Below, one piece after another: positions 1 to 11,850 of a DNA stretch of 64,000 bases (position 1 is its first letter; every line of letters starts with the position of its first letter). The notes under the pieces were generated by a model. It worked only from the letters and a program-made list of their open reading frames with translations, searched no databases and was not told the origin of the DNA. The stretch is from Agriotes lineatus (Eukaryota; Arthropoda; Insecta; Coleoptera; Elateridae), in contig CALNHX010003319.1 in NCBI GenBank assembly GCA_940337035.1, forward strand, positions 88,976-152,975, read 5' to 3'. The position numbers were made by a program, and so were the translations under genes.

Positions 1-329
1 TAAATTTTAAACCCTTACGATAGACAGCAATTTTTGCTGTACATTCACAAACTTTTAAGTGTAATTCGCCTATAACAGTATTTTTGCAGCTTGCCAACCA
101 AGTTATGTCTGTTACTCATTTAGAGTTTGCTATGAATCTTTGCAACTTTACCAAATTATTAAATTAGCATTTTAATGTAGTAAGTTGTTCTTAATAGTTA
201 TTTATGCATCAAGGACCAAAAATTGGGTTTTTATGGATGATGCCTGCAATTGCTGGCTGAGGCGATAGCCGAGGCAAGCAATCAGGCAAGGCCATAAAAA
301 GCAGTTTTCGTCTGAGGTGCATATTAAAT

Positions 330-660
330 TTTTCCGTCGACCGTCATAATTTGAAAAAAAAATTAAAGTGAAGTCCAAATTATAAGAGTTGTTGAGGTCG
401 AAAAACGTTTGCGGACAAAAAGCGTTTGCGACGAAAAGTGTTGCGGACGAAAAAGTGTTACGGACGAAAAGCGTTTGCGGCTGTAAAGTGCGGCCGTAAA
501 GTGTTTGCGGACGAAAAGCATCCGCGGACGAAAAGCATTTGTGGACAAAAAGTGTTTGCGACGAAAAATTAATGGTGTCCAAAAAGTGACATTTTTGGTA
601 CGTAAATGCGTCCGTAAAATCACATTTTATAGAGAGGTCGACGGAAAATATATAAATCAA
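330..660. repeat. Minisatellite (ACGAAAAGYGTT units) between short inverted arms
   Basis: From about 395 to 575 a 17-20 bp unit of the form GCGGACGAAAAGCGTTT recurs roughly nine times with substitutions and small length changes. The array is flanked by inverted arms: TTTTTCCGTCGACC near 334-347 on the left and GGTCGACGGAAAA near 636-648 on the right. This layout suggests a decayed inverted-repeat transposon with subterminal repeats. No target duplication was recognised. Short open frames here are by-products of the repeat. Confidence 0.6.
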
Positions 661-838
661 TCTTCGTGGCTGCCTTCTCAGGCATAAAATTTGTCGCATT
701 AGAGATGCTGTTGTTGAAATATATATTATGTATATATATATTCATATGTGTATATTTATATGTGTATTTCCTTACAATTTATATTGCTATTGTTTTTATC
801 ATTTTTTTTTTGGTAAATTCCCTGTAATGAAGCAACGC

Positions 839-870
839 CTGTTTGGGAATAAAATAAATAAATAAATAAG
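839..870 (+). repeat. (AAAT)n tail, possible retroposon 3' end
   Basis: A short (AAATA/AAAT)n run follows GGGAATAAAAT. Such tails commonly end RTE-type LINEs and their SINEs. The ~80 bp that follow (871-950) recur with changes at about 47690-47770, so this is dispersed repeat DNA. Confidence 0.4.
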
Positions 871-1439
871 TCAGAGAACTAAATTACATCTTGATCTTGA
901 ACTATTTTCCTAAAAATATACAAAACACCAATAAAAACCATTTTTATTGACTATTTTGATTAATACACTCGTTGTTGTTGTGCAAATGCCATCTTATTTT
1001 CTTTTTCTCTTGATGCAAGTAACTTAATGTAGTGTAAACTTTTGCCTGTCACAGTGACAGATGTTTCATAAACAAATGCAATCTGACATTCACCTACAGA
1101 CTTAAGTTAAGATATGACTAGATTTTCTATCTTCTTTCCAAGGCCTACCTTAAATGAGTTTTTTTTTTTTGAACACTCGATATGTCTAAAATGTGTCAAC
1201 GTTATGAACTTCCTGAAAACGATCAGCAGCTCCTTTTTTATTATTTTTTTTTGTGGCGTGTTTGTAATCAAAAATATTTGCAGGCAATATTTTGTATGCA
1301 ACATTAAAACCATCAAAAACGACCAGCAAGGCTGGATGGCAGCTCTGTAAGTACACATCAAATGCTCTCAGAGAAAGCAGCAAGTATCAGAATTGGTGAA
1401 GACAGTATTGTTCCGTAGAATGGTGTAAGTAGTTGGTCT

Positions 1440-1840
1440 GTAATACTAGAAGCAAAGGGATATTTTGAATAAACAAGGCCAAAGTCAAAACTCTACAACT
1501 CTATGGAGCAGGAGTATTGGGCACCACAAGAGAAAAAAGAGCAGCTGCTGCATGTTTGACGAAATGAAAATGTTGAATTTCTCATGGGTGTGTGTCACCA
1601 ATTAGATAGAATAAAGAGCAAAATAAACTTATCACATCAAATGAAGGGAAGGTAGCTAAATTGAGATTATGAGGGCATGTGCAGACAAGAAAAAATATCC
1701 AGAAATACAATGAAAAATTAAGTAGTATCTGAAAGACAAAGGGAGAACCAAAAATAGCGAAAGAGAGATGACGTGGAAAAGACTGAGCCATATAGCTGAA
1801 CCCACTTGATGGGAATGGGAATAAGAATGAACATTTCACA
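1440..1840 (+). pseudogene. Decayed LINE ORF2 C-terminal region
   Basis: Conceptual translation in changing frames gives pieces that resemble the carboxy end of LINE reverse transcriptases: a VKTLQLYGAG-like segment, an 'LxRIKSK' segment and a 'LRLxGHVQTR' segment. Several stops and frameshifts interrupt it, so it cannot make protein. The clade cannot be fixed. Assignment rests on motif order only. Confidence 0.45.
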
Positions 1841-2429
1841 AGTTGGTAGATAAAACCTGGCTATATTTGATTACACCTACAAAATGATGCAGTTAAATAT
1901 TCTTTTAATCTGCCAGTATAGTGGTAGTCCCGATATAAACTGATTTGTCAAACTATATACTGAGTGCCACTGTACTGGCAAGGTTTCTTATGTGGTTGAA
2001 CCTGGCTAATGGCATCGGCCACTATGTATTTCTATAAATAGATGCATAAATGAGCCAAATAAATGAAAACTAAAGACATTTTTTACAAAACACTAGTGGG
2101 TCAGGAGAGCTAGGACAGCAATAACGAAATATTTTCCTTAGTGGTATATTTGCACCGTAACATACCAATTTTAAAAAAGTGTGGATCTGGAGTTCCTTGA
2201 GGACCTTCTCGATTTTGATGAGATCATTTATCAAGCTCTCTCGAAAATTCAGAGTTCATTTTGTTCTTTGTTACTTTTCTATAACTGTAATAACTATTCC
2301 AAATAGATATGCAAGGAGATCATTTTCTACCACCAATGTGCGTTTCGCGTAGTCGGCTCGGTCTATACCTGACATATGTTTATTGTAATCAATCACACAA
2401 GCTGATTTAATTTTGTTAGCTTCTCGGTT

Positions 2430-2750
2430 ACCAACAATCGCTATACCATGTCGTGCTTATATTCTTGTCTTGATCATTCTATCGTCGCGTTTGCCCTGCC
2501 GCTTTGTCCCGGGTGGTGTAGCTTGAACAAGCGTCCACGTTCGATCAACAAAGTTAAGCAACCCTCTTTCTGGTCAGAATTTGGATGGGAGTTCCACGGC
2601 TGCATCTCTCGGCGCCTCGTAATACGGCTGTCACGGAAATAGTTGGTCCCGGCGGTCATAACAACATCATGGCAGTCGTTAGTGGGGTTGGAAGTCCACA
2701 GCGACGCCTATAATTGGCCTAACGGCTGTTGGCTGAGTGCGATATAAATA
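2430..2750 (+). mobile_element. 5S-rRNA-derived SINE (SINE3-like)
   Basis: The segment around 2544-2600 retains the 5S rRNA internal promoter: GATCAACAAAGTTAAGCAAC corresponds to the box A region, and TTTGGATGGGAG to box C, at near-normal spacing. Upstream, CTATACCATG at about 2441 resembles the 5S 5' region, with extra sequence between. A GC-rich body follows, ending near an AT-rich tail around 2740. It is not a functional 5S gene because the 5' half is disrupted and the 3' stem is replaced. Ends are approximate and no target duplication was seen. Family identity is inferred from promoter resemblance. Confidence 0.6.
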
Positions 2751-2869
2751 TAAAACGGAATCCTTGCGTTTCCAAAAATGTTCACCTAATTTTAATTTAT
2801 TTTTAAGGATTTCCTTATCGATTATCACGTAGAGTTTCAACCGTGTGTGTTTTTTTGGCAATTGCCTGC

Positions 2870-4413
2870 GAATGAGACGAGTCTTTTGTAACCAAGGGAC
2901 CCTCTTTGGTATACGTTATAATATTTAGAATGAATCCATCGTTGAGTGAATCCATCGTTAAATGGTCAGCTAGTAAAGTTTTACCCCATACTTATGATAT
3001 TTATTAGATATCAAAAGATTAAACAACCACGCCACAGGGTCATGGCCTCGTCAATGGAACTCTTTCTTAGGATAGTAATAACCCGCTACGTTTTCTATTG
3101 CTATGTCCAAAATATTTCAAATCTTACGATTTTGATTCACCAATCGTAGAATTTTCAAAATGACCAGGGATCTATCACTGACCGTGGCAAAAGGGTAGTA
3201 ATAAATACTTTTCTTATTCCATTGTTTGGAAAGCGTGAGGAACTTCGCAATGTCTCTTATCATCTCTTCAGTTGAGACTTCTTTTCATATATTGAGGTGG
3301 CTTCTCTTTAGATTTTTTCTTGGGCAAAATTGGATCAGGTTCAGCATGCTCTTGATCCCCTTGTTCACTACGCCCTGATTCATTTAGATTTCTACTACTG
3401 CTCAAATCAATTTCAGAAACGTTGGTCTTATACATAACTGAATCGTCGTCAGATAAGTCAAAGTCGCTGGATAGCAGAACTTCCGAACGAAGTCCACCTT
3501 TATCCTCTAGTTTATCTATTTCATTCTACAATTCATTTTCCCGTTAAGTTTCCGAAAGTTCCTTTGTACCCCTTGGACTATTAGTAAAAACTACATGTAC
3601 ATATTTGTGGATTATTCGGTATATGAAATAAGCCAAATTCGTCTACATTTTAAAAATTTCCAACTAATAAACTGCAACCATCACGTTTGTTGTATAGAAA
3701 CATCTCTAAAACTAAAGTCGAGTAAAATGAAATTGAAGTGCATCACAAATAATAACTTCAACCTCAAAACCGACATTTGCTCAGAAAACCTAGAAACGCT
3801 CGTCCTAGAATGTAACTAACAATATACTAGAAGATCAGGTAGTTTTAGAGACTTCGAGCATATTCGGTAGCTAACCGCCGTATTCTCGTAGGAGACAATT
3901 TCTATCAGAATAAAGTACATCATAAAGATAGTAAATTGTTTTAGCATAAAAAAAGATACTGAAATTAAATCTTAGTTTTATGTAAATTTACACAAGACAC
4001 GTTTTATATATTTTTCATATAAAAAACAAGTGTTCAATTTTTTATAGTATATCAAGTGAGCAGTATTTACTACTTGTCAAATTTTTTAGTAGTTTTAAAA
4101 CTGCAACATCTTTTTCTATGGGTAAGACTATAATTTGCATTTAATAAACATTGTGATTTGTGGAAACTAATAAGAGAATGCCAACCACATAAAAATTTGC
4201 TTTTATTCTCTCACATAAATGTTATTACTGCGATAGGAAAGTTTGTCTTGGCATAAATTGTTATGTGACATGTAGAGAAAGAGAATTGTTTGAGTACAAA
4301 CTTATCAACTATAATTTACCAAGGGCAGTAATAATTATCGGTAATAATTTTGACAAATAACCCGAAAGTGCGTTGCCTATAAGCAACCCGCGGCGCAGCT
4401 GGTTATTTCTTAA
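2870..4413. other. No recognisable feature
   Basis: AT-rich sequence. The longest open frame is 74 codons (3595-3819, plus) with no recognisable domain. I see no RNA gene or clear repeat boundary. Confidence 0.6.
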
Positions 4414-4417
4414 AGGT

Positions 4418-5959
4418 TAACACGGCTCGGTTTATAGCTCAGCGGTAGGGTTACTTCAATGGCGTCGGTTTCGGAAGAGGAGGGTGGGCGTTACCCTCAG
4501 CTAGACACTGGATTTGATTGGAACAAAGTTTATTATATTTACACTACTAACTAACATACAGATAAGCTTATAACTAGGTAACATATATGTACAGAAAAAG
4601 AAAATGGCGGATTGGCATCCGCAGTTGGAAGCTGGTGTGGTCCTTCGGAGGCGGTGCCGGCGGCTAAAGTGGCTCCGTGTCCAAATCCCACGAAGACGAA
4701 GACGATTGGCTCTATGTCCAGTAGATGCGGTAGACATCTAAGTCCAGTAGATGCGGTAGACAGCTAAGTCCAGTGGATGCGGGAGACAGCTAAGTCCAGT
4801 GGATGCGGCAAACAGCTATGTCCAACGAAAGTGATAGGCTCTGGACAGGGCTGGGGCTGGTAGATCCTTGGAAGGCTGGAGCTGCTAGCTGGTCCTGGAA
4901 GGCAGGATGCTGTTGGCTGACTCTCCTGGGTTGAGTGATTTCCTACTGCCAGCGTCCGACTATTTAAAGGGGCCAGTCCTTTGTCAGACGCGATCTCGCA
5001 GCCCATTGGTCGAAGTAGAAGGGATGTTTTGGCCCGTTTTTGATGTATTTCGAATTATCGCGTTTAATTGAGCGGCGTGATCAATTATCGACTTGATTTG
5101 GGTCGCAATCAATAGTCGTTGAAATGTTGATTCTAACGACACCCAATTTGCTAGGTTTTGGTAAAGATTAATTGGAATTTTTAATTCCGTGTTCGGCGTA
5201 AAACTTACTTAAGCATTACTCTTATTGCGTATGTTAAGAAGTTATTTTTGCTTCGATTGGTTGCGCGCTAATTTTATATGAATTTTGATACTATTCACGC
5301 CTTCCTGGGATGCTTCCTTCGCTAATTATAATTTAATTTGTAATATTGCACCCTTGCCCGCTGTATTCGGTCGTGGCCCTGATTTCTCCGTTACAAAATG
5401 CGTTTCCGCTGGGCCGCTGTGTACGCTGAATTTTGGCCGCTTTCTAGAGCGAGCTCCGCCCGCATGCATTCGCTGGTTTTTCTCGACCTGCCCGGGTGCT
5501 AGAGACTTGGGGTTGATTTTATCAGGTGGCGGCTAATTTTTCCTATCGGCAGGTATCCTTATGTGGGGATTTTGATTGGGCGCACTCTGATTTAAGAGCG
5601 TTTTAGTAATTGAACTTGGATTATTAATTTAGTAGCGCGTTCGGAGTTGTTCTCAGCGGCGCCGTTTTTGTAGGCTCCCGGATTTATTGGGGTGTTTTAT
5701 GTGCTTGCAATTTTTTTGTTTTGGGGTCTGGCGAGCCGTTGGCCCTTTATTGTCTTTGTTGTGCAGAGGTTTGCACTTGAGAATTGGTGCTCCTTTGAGC
5801 TGGCATGCCGCGATTTATTGTTTTATTTTTGTAACGGTTTCCTTTTAAATTCGTGTAGGATCGGGGCGATTTGCTGGTGAACAGATGTTTTTGTAATTTG
5901 TTCGCTGCCTGCTTGGTGATGAAAAATTACTTCGTTTGTCTGTTAACCGGTTCATATTA
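4418..5959 (-). mobile_element. Solo LTR of a Ty3/gypsy-like element
   Basis: Read on the minus strand, the element begins TAATATGAACC and ends CCGAGCCGTGTTA. It is flanked by a 4-bp direct repeat AGGT (4414-4417 and 5960-5963). These termini match the 5' LTR of the gypsy element at 28821-34351 (TGATATGATCC...CCGAGTCGTGTTA), so both belong to one lineage with non-canonical ends. On the minus strand a TATA-like stretch near 4560-4590 and an AATAAA at 4529-4534 resemble the promoter/poly(A) layout of the other LTR. About four 26-bp tandem repeats lie at 4715-4825. No internal region or primer-binding site adjoins it, as expected after LTR-LTR recombination. Open frames inside are not supported as genes. 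Confidence 0.75.
4715..4825. repeat. 26-bp tandem repeat inside the solo LTR
   Basis: Four imperfect copies of a unit beginning TCCAGTAGATGCGG and ending AGCTAAG, followed by a partial fifth. It lies in the probable transcribed part of the LTR. Confidence 0.75.
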
Positions 5960-6083
5960 AGGTAACACACTTGAGGGATACTATTTGACAAAATTATAAG
6001 GATTTATCACTGGCCGCGGTAAATTGGGAAAGATAAGTTCTTAAATACATTATTAACAATAATGATTAATTAAATATTAATGG

Positions 6084-6380
6084 CATCGCCATCGTGGTCG
6101 AGCGGTTAGGGCGTCAGGCTGCGGTGCCACGTTACGGGGTTCAATCCCCACGTCTGGCAACTGGCAGGCGGCCCACCCAGTCGCTTTAAAAATTGGGTAC
6201 CGAAACCACGGTTGTGAAAGTAAAGACAGTAACGCAGTTGTCGAAGGCGTGATGCTAACCACATCACCCAGTACGCCATTAACGGTGTGCCAGATGACTG
6301 AGTTTCGGAAAAAGATATTTCGGCAACCCTGACTCGCCAAGTCTCAGGCCATATTCCCACGTGTTGAAAGAAGCGCCCTT
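6084..6380 (+). mobile_element. tRNA-derived SINE with 10-bp target duplication
   Basis: The head (6096-6165) has RNA polymerase III promoter boxes: box A TGGTCGAGCGGTTAGG and box B GGGTTCAATCCCC. The acceptor stem is imperfect, so it is not a working tRNA. The body of ~225 bp is unrelated to tRNA. The direct repeat ATATTAATGG occurs immediately before (6074-6083) and after (6381-6390), marking the target-site duplication. Confidence 0.85.
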
Positions 6381-6399
6381 ATATTAATGGTCAAAAGCC

Positions 6400-7866
6400 A
6401 TTTTTCTGATAAATTCATCTGACACTCCGTTATTTACTTGTCATATACTATTGAATTGTAATTAGGTAGTCTCTCCATGCTTATTGAAAATCACCGTAGG
6501 GCGGTCTTCATTTCAAGCTTGATCTAATTTATCAAATTGTTACACGTGACCGAATATAATTAAACTTAGTTGGTCTATAATATACATAAGAAGTTATCAG
6601 TTGCAATAGCTCTAAGGTACTAATTGTTACCAATAATTCGTTTGACCTCACGAATGCTTTTTTAAAAATTGGAGTGATTATCCAGGAATATTCAAAGCAC
6701 TGCAATCCCTCCGCACTGTTTGCCAAAGAAACAAAGATTTTGTAAAGTTGAATAGTCACAAATTAGAACTGAAATTGCATTAGTGCAAATTTTCACCTTA
6801 ATTCTATTACCTCCATGGAAACTAAGAGAAATAATCCCACGATATCGAACGTTTAAATAAGTAAGGTATATTCAAATCTTCAAAAACGAACTATAAAATT
6901 AACTTAAGAGAAGATTAAAACCTTCATTGTCTTAATTACAATCTGAACACGAAATATGCAAATTATAAACAACGTATTTTGTGTTTAGTGGTAATAGAGC
7001 AAGGAAACTATTTCTGCTTAACAATAAAATCGTGTTTATTTAAATTTTGACAAGAAAACCTGAACATTTATAATTTTGTTTAAATTATACAAAAATTATT
7101 CTTGAATTTGCTCAACTAACAACAAGAATATTGTGACTAGAAGTTTTCAGGGCGTTGACGAAATAGAAAATGTCTTTTCTTCATTGTCTTTAGAAAGCTC
7201 TGAGGGAAATCTATTTATTTTACCAATTAAAGTTCAATGTTGATTAGCGAGTTAAATGTACTTACCAAAAAGATGTAAACGAATTAAATACAAAGTGATC
7301 GACAAACACAATAAACTGAACCTTTATACTGTAAAATTAAATAAAACAAATTTCAATTTATAACAAAAACAGGTATATGTATTAAATCTTCCCCGATTGA
7401 ACATATACTTGTCAAAAGAAGAGAATGTAAACAAAATAATATAAAATTGTGAATACGAGCGGAGAACAAATGTAATTCCGTGGTACGTTAGTAGAATTGG
7501 ATGATCAATTATTTAGACCCTACTAGATACTGATTCAGGGACGCAATTGGCCATTATTTAATAGTATGCAATCAAGTGTAGAAACAGCAGTTTAGTATTT
7601 CTCAATTTTTATAAAATAGTGTACATTTACTAAAACTTATGATTATGATGAGTAACATTAAAGTTAATAATTATAATAACAGACTAGACTAATTATTACA
7701 GTAAGGCTAAAATTGGAAATAGCATACACAATAACCCTCCAAAAGAAAAATAAACGTTTAATAGGTTTATTATTTAATAAATCTTGATAAAAGTTACTAG
7801 TTTTTCTAAAAGATTGCAGAGATATAAAACCTAAATAATGTTCAATTACAATATATTGAAAGTAAC
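6400..7866. other. No recognisable feature
   Basis: Very AT-rich DNA without open frames above 75 codons or clear repeats. Nothing here is supported as a gene. Confidence 0.6.
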
Positions 7867-7867
7867 A

Positions 7868-9258
7868 TTTCCAATTATAAAATGTGACACCGAAAGATAA
7901 AACAGGCTAAATATAATGAATGAATAAATAAGTAAAGCTAATCATAATAATCTTTTATTATAAATGCAAAATTGATTATCGAAACTTCAAATACTGTAGC
8001 TCAAATTGTTTTCTCATGTACACGTATATAGATATACAGGAAACAAACGCAAATGTAGCGCATAGAGGAACTGCAATGTTAAAAATTACGAAGTTTCAAC
8101 TCTAGTTTTTACCGGAATAAGCATTATTATAAGTGTTTTCTTTACATGACATTACAAAATTCTGTTTTTTTTTTGACTTTCAACAGCAATTATTTTTAAA
8201 ATATCATTAGTATTGAGCAAATTTGTTTCATAAAATGAATAGGTATTTATAAAAGTTCTGCTTTTTTCAAATTTCTTGAATGTAACAAAGCTTAATTAAC
8301 CGCTGGCATTGTAAAACAACGTTGTTATGTTACATGACTACAGATAAAATCGATCCTTCGTAATTTTTAACATTACGTTTTCCCTAGGGTGCCTTGATGT
8401 CAATTTGACGTATTTGTCCTTTCCAGGGTACTGACGATCGTTATTCCCTCTCACTCTAAAGTGCTTTAGAGTTAAAGGGGACAACCATTTGTCCGTACTC
8501 GGATCGTTGTCTCCCTCACTCTAAAGTGCTTTAGAGTGAGAGGGGACAACGACCTGTCCGTACCCTGGAAAGGACAAATACGTCAAATTGACATCAAGGT
8601 ACCTTAATTATCCTATGTAAGTCATTTCCGTTTCACTCTGTAAAAAAGAGAAAAACGTGCGAAAACATATGATACATAAAATTATTCACCAAATCATAAC
8701 ATACTATTGCTACAAAAAACTAGGGCACTTTCTAAATCAATTAGCTATAAATGTTTGTTATATTGGTTGATTAAATAATGGTTTTAACTGTCAGGTGAAG
8801 AATTCTAACCTGTCCAAGTTGCGGAATAGTTCTACAGTTTTCTAAGCAAGAAAAAATCTCAGCTAAAATTAAACCTACTCTAGGCATAATTGACAGTATT
8901 GAAACAATGTTTTCATAACTACTTGTTATTTTTCAATAACAGAACTGTCAACCTGACTGAAAAGTTTCCCATAACAGCCATGGCTGTTATACATTTACCA
9001 GCCTAGGTCGTTAGGAAATAACAGAACAGTAGCATTTTAACATTGGCAATACTGAAATGTATAGTTGGTGACACTGTAAGTCTATGTCAAATTTGAGGTT
9101 AGCAGGTTAGGTTTTGCATCAGTTTGAGTCAAAACTGACGCAAAACGTTTGTTAGATGCTTACTAACGGCCGTATGTCGTTAATAACTATAACTGTATTC
9201 ACATCTCAGCCAATTAAAATGCAGATTCACACAGCTAAAAAACTTTGTTTCAGGTTTT
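7868..9258. repeat. Tandem segmental duplication, copy 1 (about 1.39 kb)
   Basis: This block is repeated immediately downstream at 9259-10650. The differences I see are one extra T in a T-run and one T-to-G change nearby (GACTTTC versus GACGTTC, about 8178 and 9570). The unit holds a long hairpin (8386-8604), the perfect palindrome ATAACAGCCATGGCTGTTAT (8971-8990) and part of a MITE family also seen at 14.46, 45.1 and 47.8 kb. It has no coding potential. Confidence 0.9.
8386..8604. repeat. Long hairpin (foldback MITE) in copy 1
   Basis: An arm of about 42 bp starting GGTGCCTTGATGTCAATTTG pairs almost perfectly with its reverse complement ending at about 8602. Between the arms are two further palindromic blocks built on CTCTAAAG-TG-CTTTAGAG. 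A second, outer pair of inverted segments (AATGTTAAAAATTACGAAG at about 8075 and its complement at about 8357) suggests nested hairpins. Confidence 0.8.
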
Positions 9259-10650
9259 TTTCCAATTATAAAATGTGACACCGAAAGATAAAACAGGCTA
9301 AATATAATGAATGAATAAATAAGTAAAGCTAATCATAATAATCTTTTATTATAAATGCAAAATTGATTATCGAAACTTCAAATACTGTAGCTCAAATTGT
9401 TTTCTCATGTACACGTATATAGATATACAGGAAACAAACGCAAATGTAGCGCATAGAGGAACTGCAATGTTAAAAATTACGAAGTTTCAACTCTAGTTTT
9501 TACCGGAATAAGCATTATTATAAGTGTTTTCTTTACATGACATTACAAAATTCTGTTTTTTTTTTTGACGTTCAACAGCAATTATTTTTAAAATATCATT
9601 AGTATTGAGCAAATTTGTTTCATAAAATGAATAGGTATTTATAAAAGTTCTGCTTTTTTCAAATTTCTTGAATGTAACAAAGCTTAATTAACCGCTGGCA
9701 TTGTAAAACAACGTTGTTATGTTACATGACTACAGATAAAATCGATCCTTCGTAATTTTTAACATTACGTTTTCCCTAGGGTGCCTTGATGTCAATTTGA
9801 CGTATTTGTCCTTTCCAGGGTACTGACGATCGTTATTCCCTCTCACTCTAAAGTGCTTTAGAGTTAAAGGGGACAACCATTTGTCCGTACTCGGATCGTT
9901 GTCTCCCTCACTCTAAAGTGCTTTAGAGTGAGAGGGGACAACGACCTGTCCGTACCCTGGAAAGGACAAATACGTCAAATTGACATCAAGGTACCTTAAT
10001 TATCCTATGTAAGTCATTTCCGTTTCACTCTGTAAAAAAGAGAAAAACGTGCGAAAACATATGATACATAAAATTATTCACCAAATCATAACATACTATT
10101 GCTACAAAAAACTAGGGCACTTTCTAAATCAATTAGCTATAAATGTTTGTTATATTGGTTGATTAAATAATGGTTTTAACTGTCAGGTGAAGAATTCTAA
10201 CCTGTCCAAGTTGCGGAATAGTTCTACAGTTTTCTAAGCAAGAAAAAATCTCAGCTAAAATTAAACCTACTCTAGGCATAATTGACAGTATTGAAACAAT
10301 GTTTTCATAACTACTTGTTATTTTTCAATAACAGAACTGTCAACCTGACTGAAAAGTTTCCCATAACAGCCATGGCTGTTATACATTTACCAGCCTAGGT
10401 CGTTAGGAAATAACAGAACAGTAGCATTTTAACATTGGCAATACTGAAATGTATAGTTGGTGACACTGTAAGTCTATGTCAAATTTGAGGTTAGCAGGTT
10501 AGGTTTTGCATCAGTTTGAGTCAAAACTGACGCAAAACGTTTGTTAGATGCTTACTAACGGCCGTATGTCGTTAATAACTATAACTGTATTCACATCTCA
10601 GCCAATTAAAATGCAGATTCACACAGCTAAAAAACTTTGTTTCAGGTTTT
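9259..10650. repeat. Tandem segmental duplication, copy 2
   Basis: Near-identical to 7868-9258, head to tail, with the junction in a T-run before CCAATTATAAAATG. It carries the same hairpin (about 9779-9997) and palindrome (about 10363-10382). The near identity means either a very recent duplication or an assembly artefact. Confidence 0.9.
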
Positions 10651-11073
10651 TGTTTCTAGCATTTTTTTTGCAAATCAGTTGGTCCTGAAATATCTCCAAA
10701 TTAAGCTATGTAACTGTACCTCGTGATAGGTAAACTACTGATGTTATAAATTAGCAAGGTTACATTGTCAAAACACTTTTAGGTTAGAATACTTGACAGA
10801 ACTACACAAACCAAAGACTGCATATTTAGTTACTTTTGTGCTTAATATCAGTTTCCAACCTTTTCATAAATAAATTACTATTAAATATCCACCGAAGTAA
10901 CAGATGGGAGAACATTGCAACATTTAAACTAAACCACAGATCCTATACTACAGATTACATGATATTGAGTTTAGTATATTTTTCTAGGACCACTACTAAA
11001 AGTAGGCATTTTAGCACTAGCTTGTTTCACTAAAAAATACGTTTTATAAATCAACGTGTTAAATGTGAAATCA

Positions 11074-11111
11074 GCTGTTTACTTTTAGCACATGTGCTAA
11101 AAGTAAACAGC
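11074..11111. repeat. Perfect 38-bp palindrome
   Basis: GCTGTTTACTTTTAGCACA is followed immediately by its exact reverse complement, with no loop. It is probably the remnant of a short hairpin transposon. Confidence 0.9.
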
Positions 11112-11537
11112 GGGTGTTTAATTTAGAATTTTAAACAGAAAGTGAGGTTATAAAATTATTCCAGTTATTTCTTTCGCATTATGTAATGAATAAAGTAAAA
11201 CTGTGTACTATTATAATTACGTTTGATAACTAGCTTTGACAGCTACCGACTACAGAAACAGTCACTTGCGCCGTCACGGCCATCTCTTTACTATGACATA
11301 AATTATAACTGTCATAAATGCAAACCTTTGTTAAATCGACATTTATGGATTAACAATAGTAAATTTTTTTTTTTTAACATATATTTACCAGATCGACATT
11401 AGAATGTCATACATGGTTGCGTTAATTGAATAAAATGTAACTAAATACTATGACAATTCATTAGCGTTATCTAATATGTTATCTTACATTTGTACAATAC
11501 AGCCGCACACTACACTAATAAGCAGTTTATTAGTAAA

Positions 11538-11754
11538 TCAGTCTTCATCGCTGTTGTCTGATGTCATATAAACATCTTGCGGTAGCTGTCTTTTTAATCT
11601 CGTATGAATGTTTTTGGTTCCAAGTGAGTAAAATTCACTACTTTCACACAAGTCAATATTTTGAAAGAACTTTTTGCACGTTTTCTTGATAAATTCTTCA
11701 ATAGTTGGTAGTAAATTTAAGGCAGTAGAAAAAATATCGTGTGCAAACTCGTGT
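11538..11754 (-). pseudogene. Unrecognised coding remnant, 71 open codons
   Basis: On the minus strand an uninterrupted frame starts just after a stop, reads HEFAHDIFSTALNLLPTIEE and ends with an acidic SDNSDED tail before a TGA. The amino-acid composition looks like real protein, unlike the surrounding DNA. Its upstream end coincides with a hairpin element (11757-11850), which seems to have interrupted a longer frame. I do not recognise the family. A transposase carboxy terminus is one possibility. Confidence 0.4.
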
Positions 11755-11756
11755 TA

Positions 11757-11850
11757 AAAGTGTTTATGGACGAGACATGTTATGAAACTCAGCCTTCGGC
11801 TTCGTTTAATAATTTTCATGTCTCGTGCATAAACATCCACTTTTAGCACT
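11757..11850. repeat. Short hairpin MITE
   Basis: AAAAGTGTTTATGGACGAGA near 11757 and TCTCGTGCATAAACATCCAC near 11821 are inverted copies around a small central palindrome, CAGCCTTCGGCTTCG. Confidence 0.65.

Noticed and set aside
395..590. CRISPR-like array
   Set aside because: Units are contiguous and degenerate, without unique spacers, in an animal genome.
4425..4500. tRNA-like TAGCTCAGCGGTAGG at the edge of the solo LTR
   Set aside because: There is no box B at the right distance and no cloverleaf; it lies inside the LTR end shared with the other gypsy LTR.
6096..6165. A functional tRNA gene
   Set aside because: Acceptor pairing is imperfect and the segment continues into a SINE body bounded by a target duplication.
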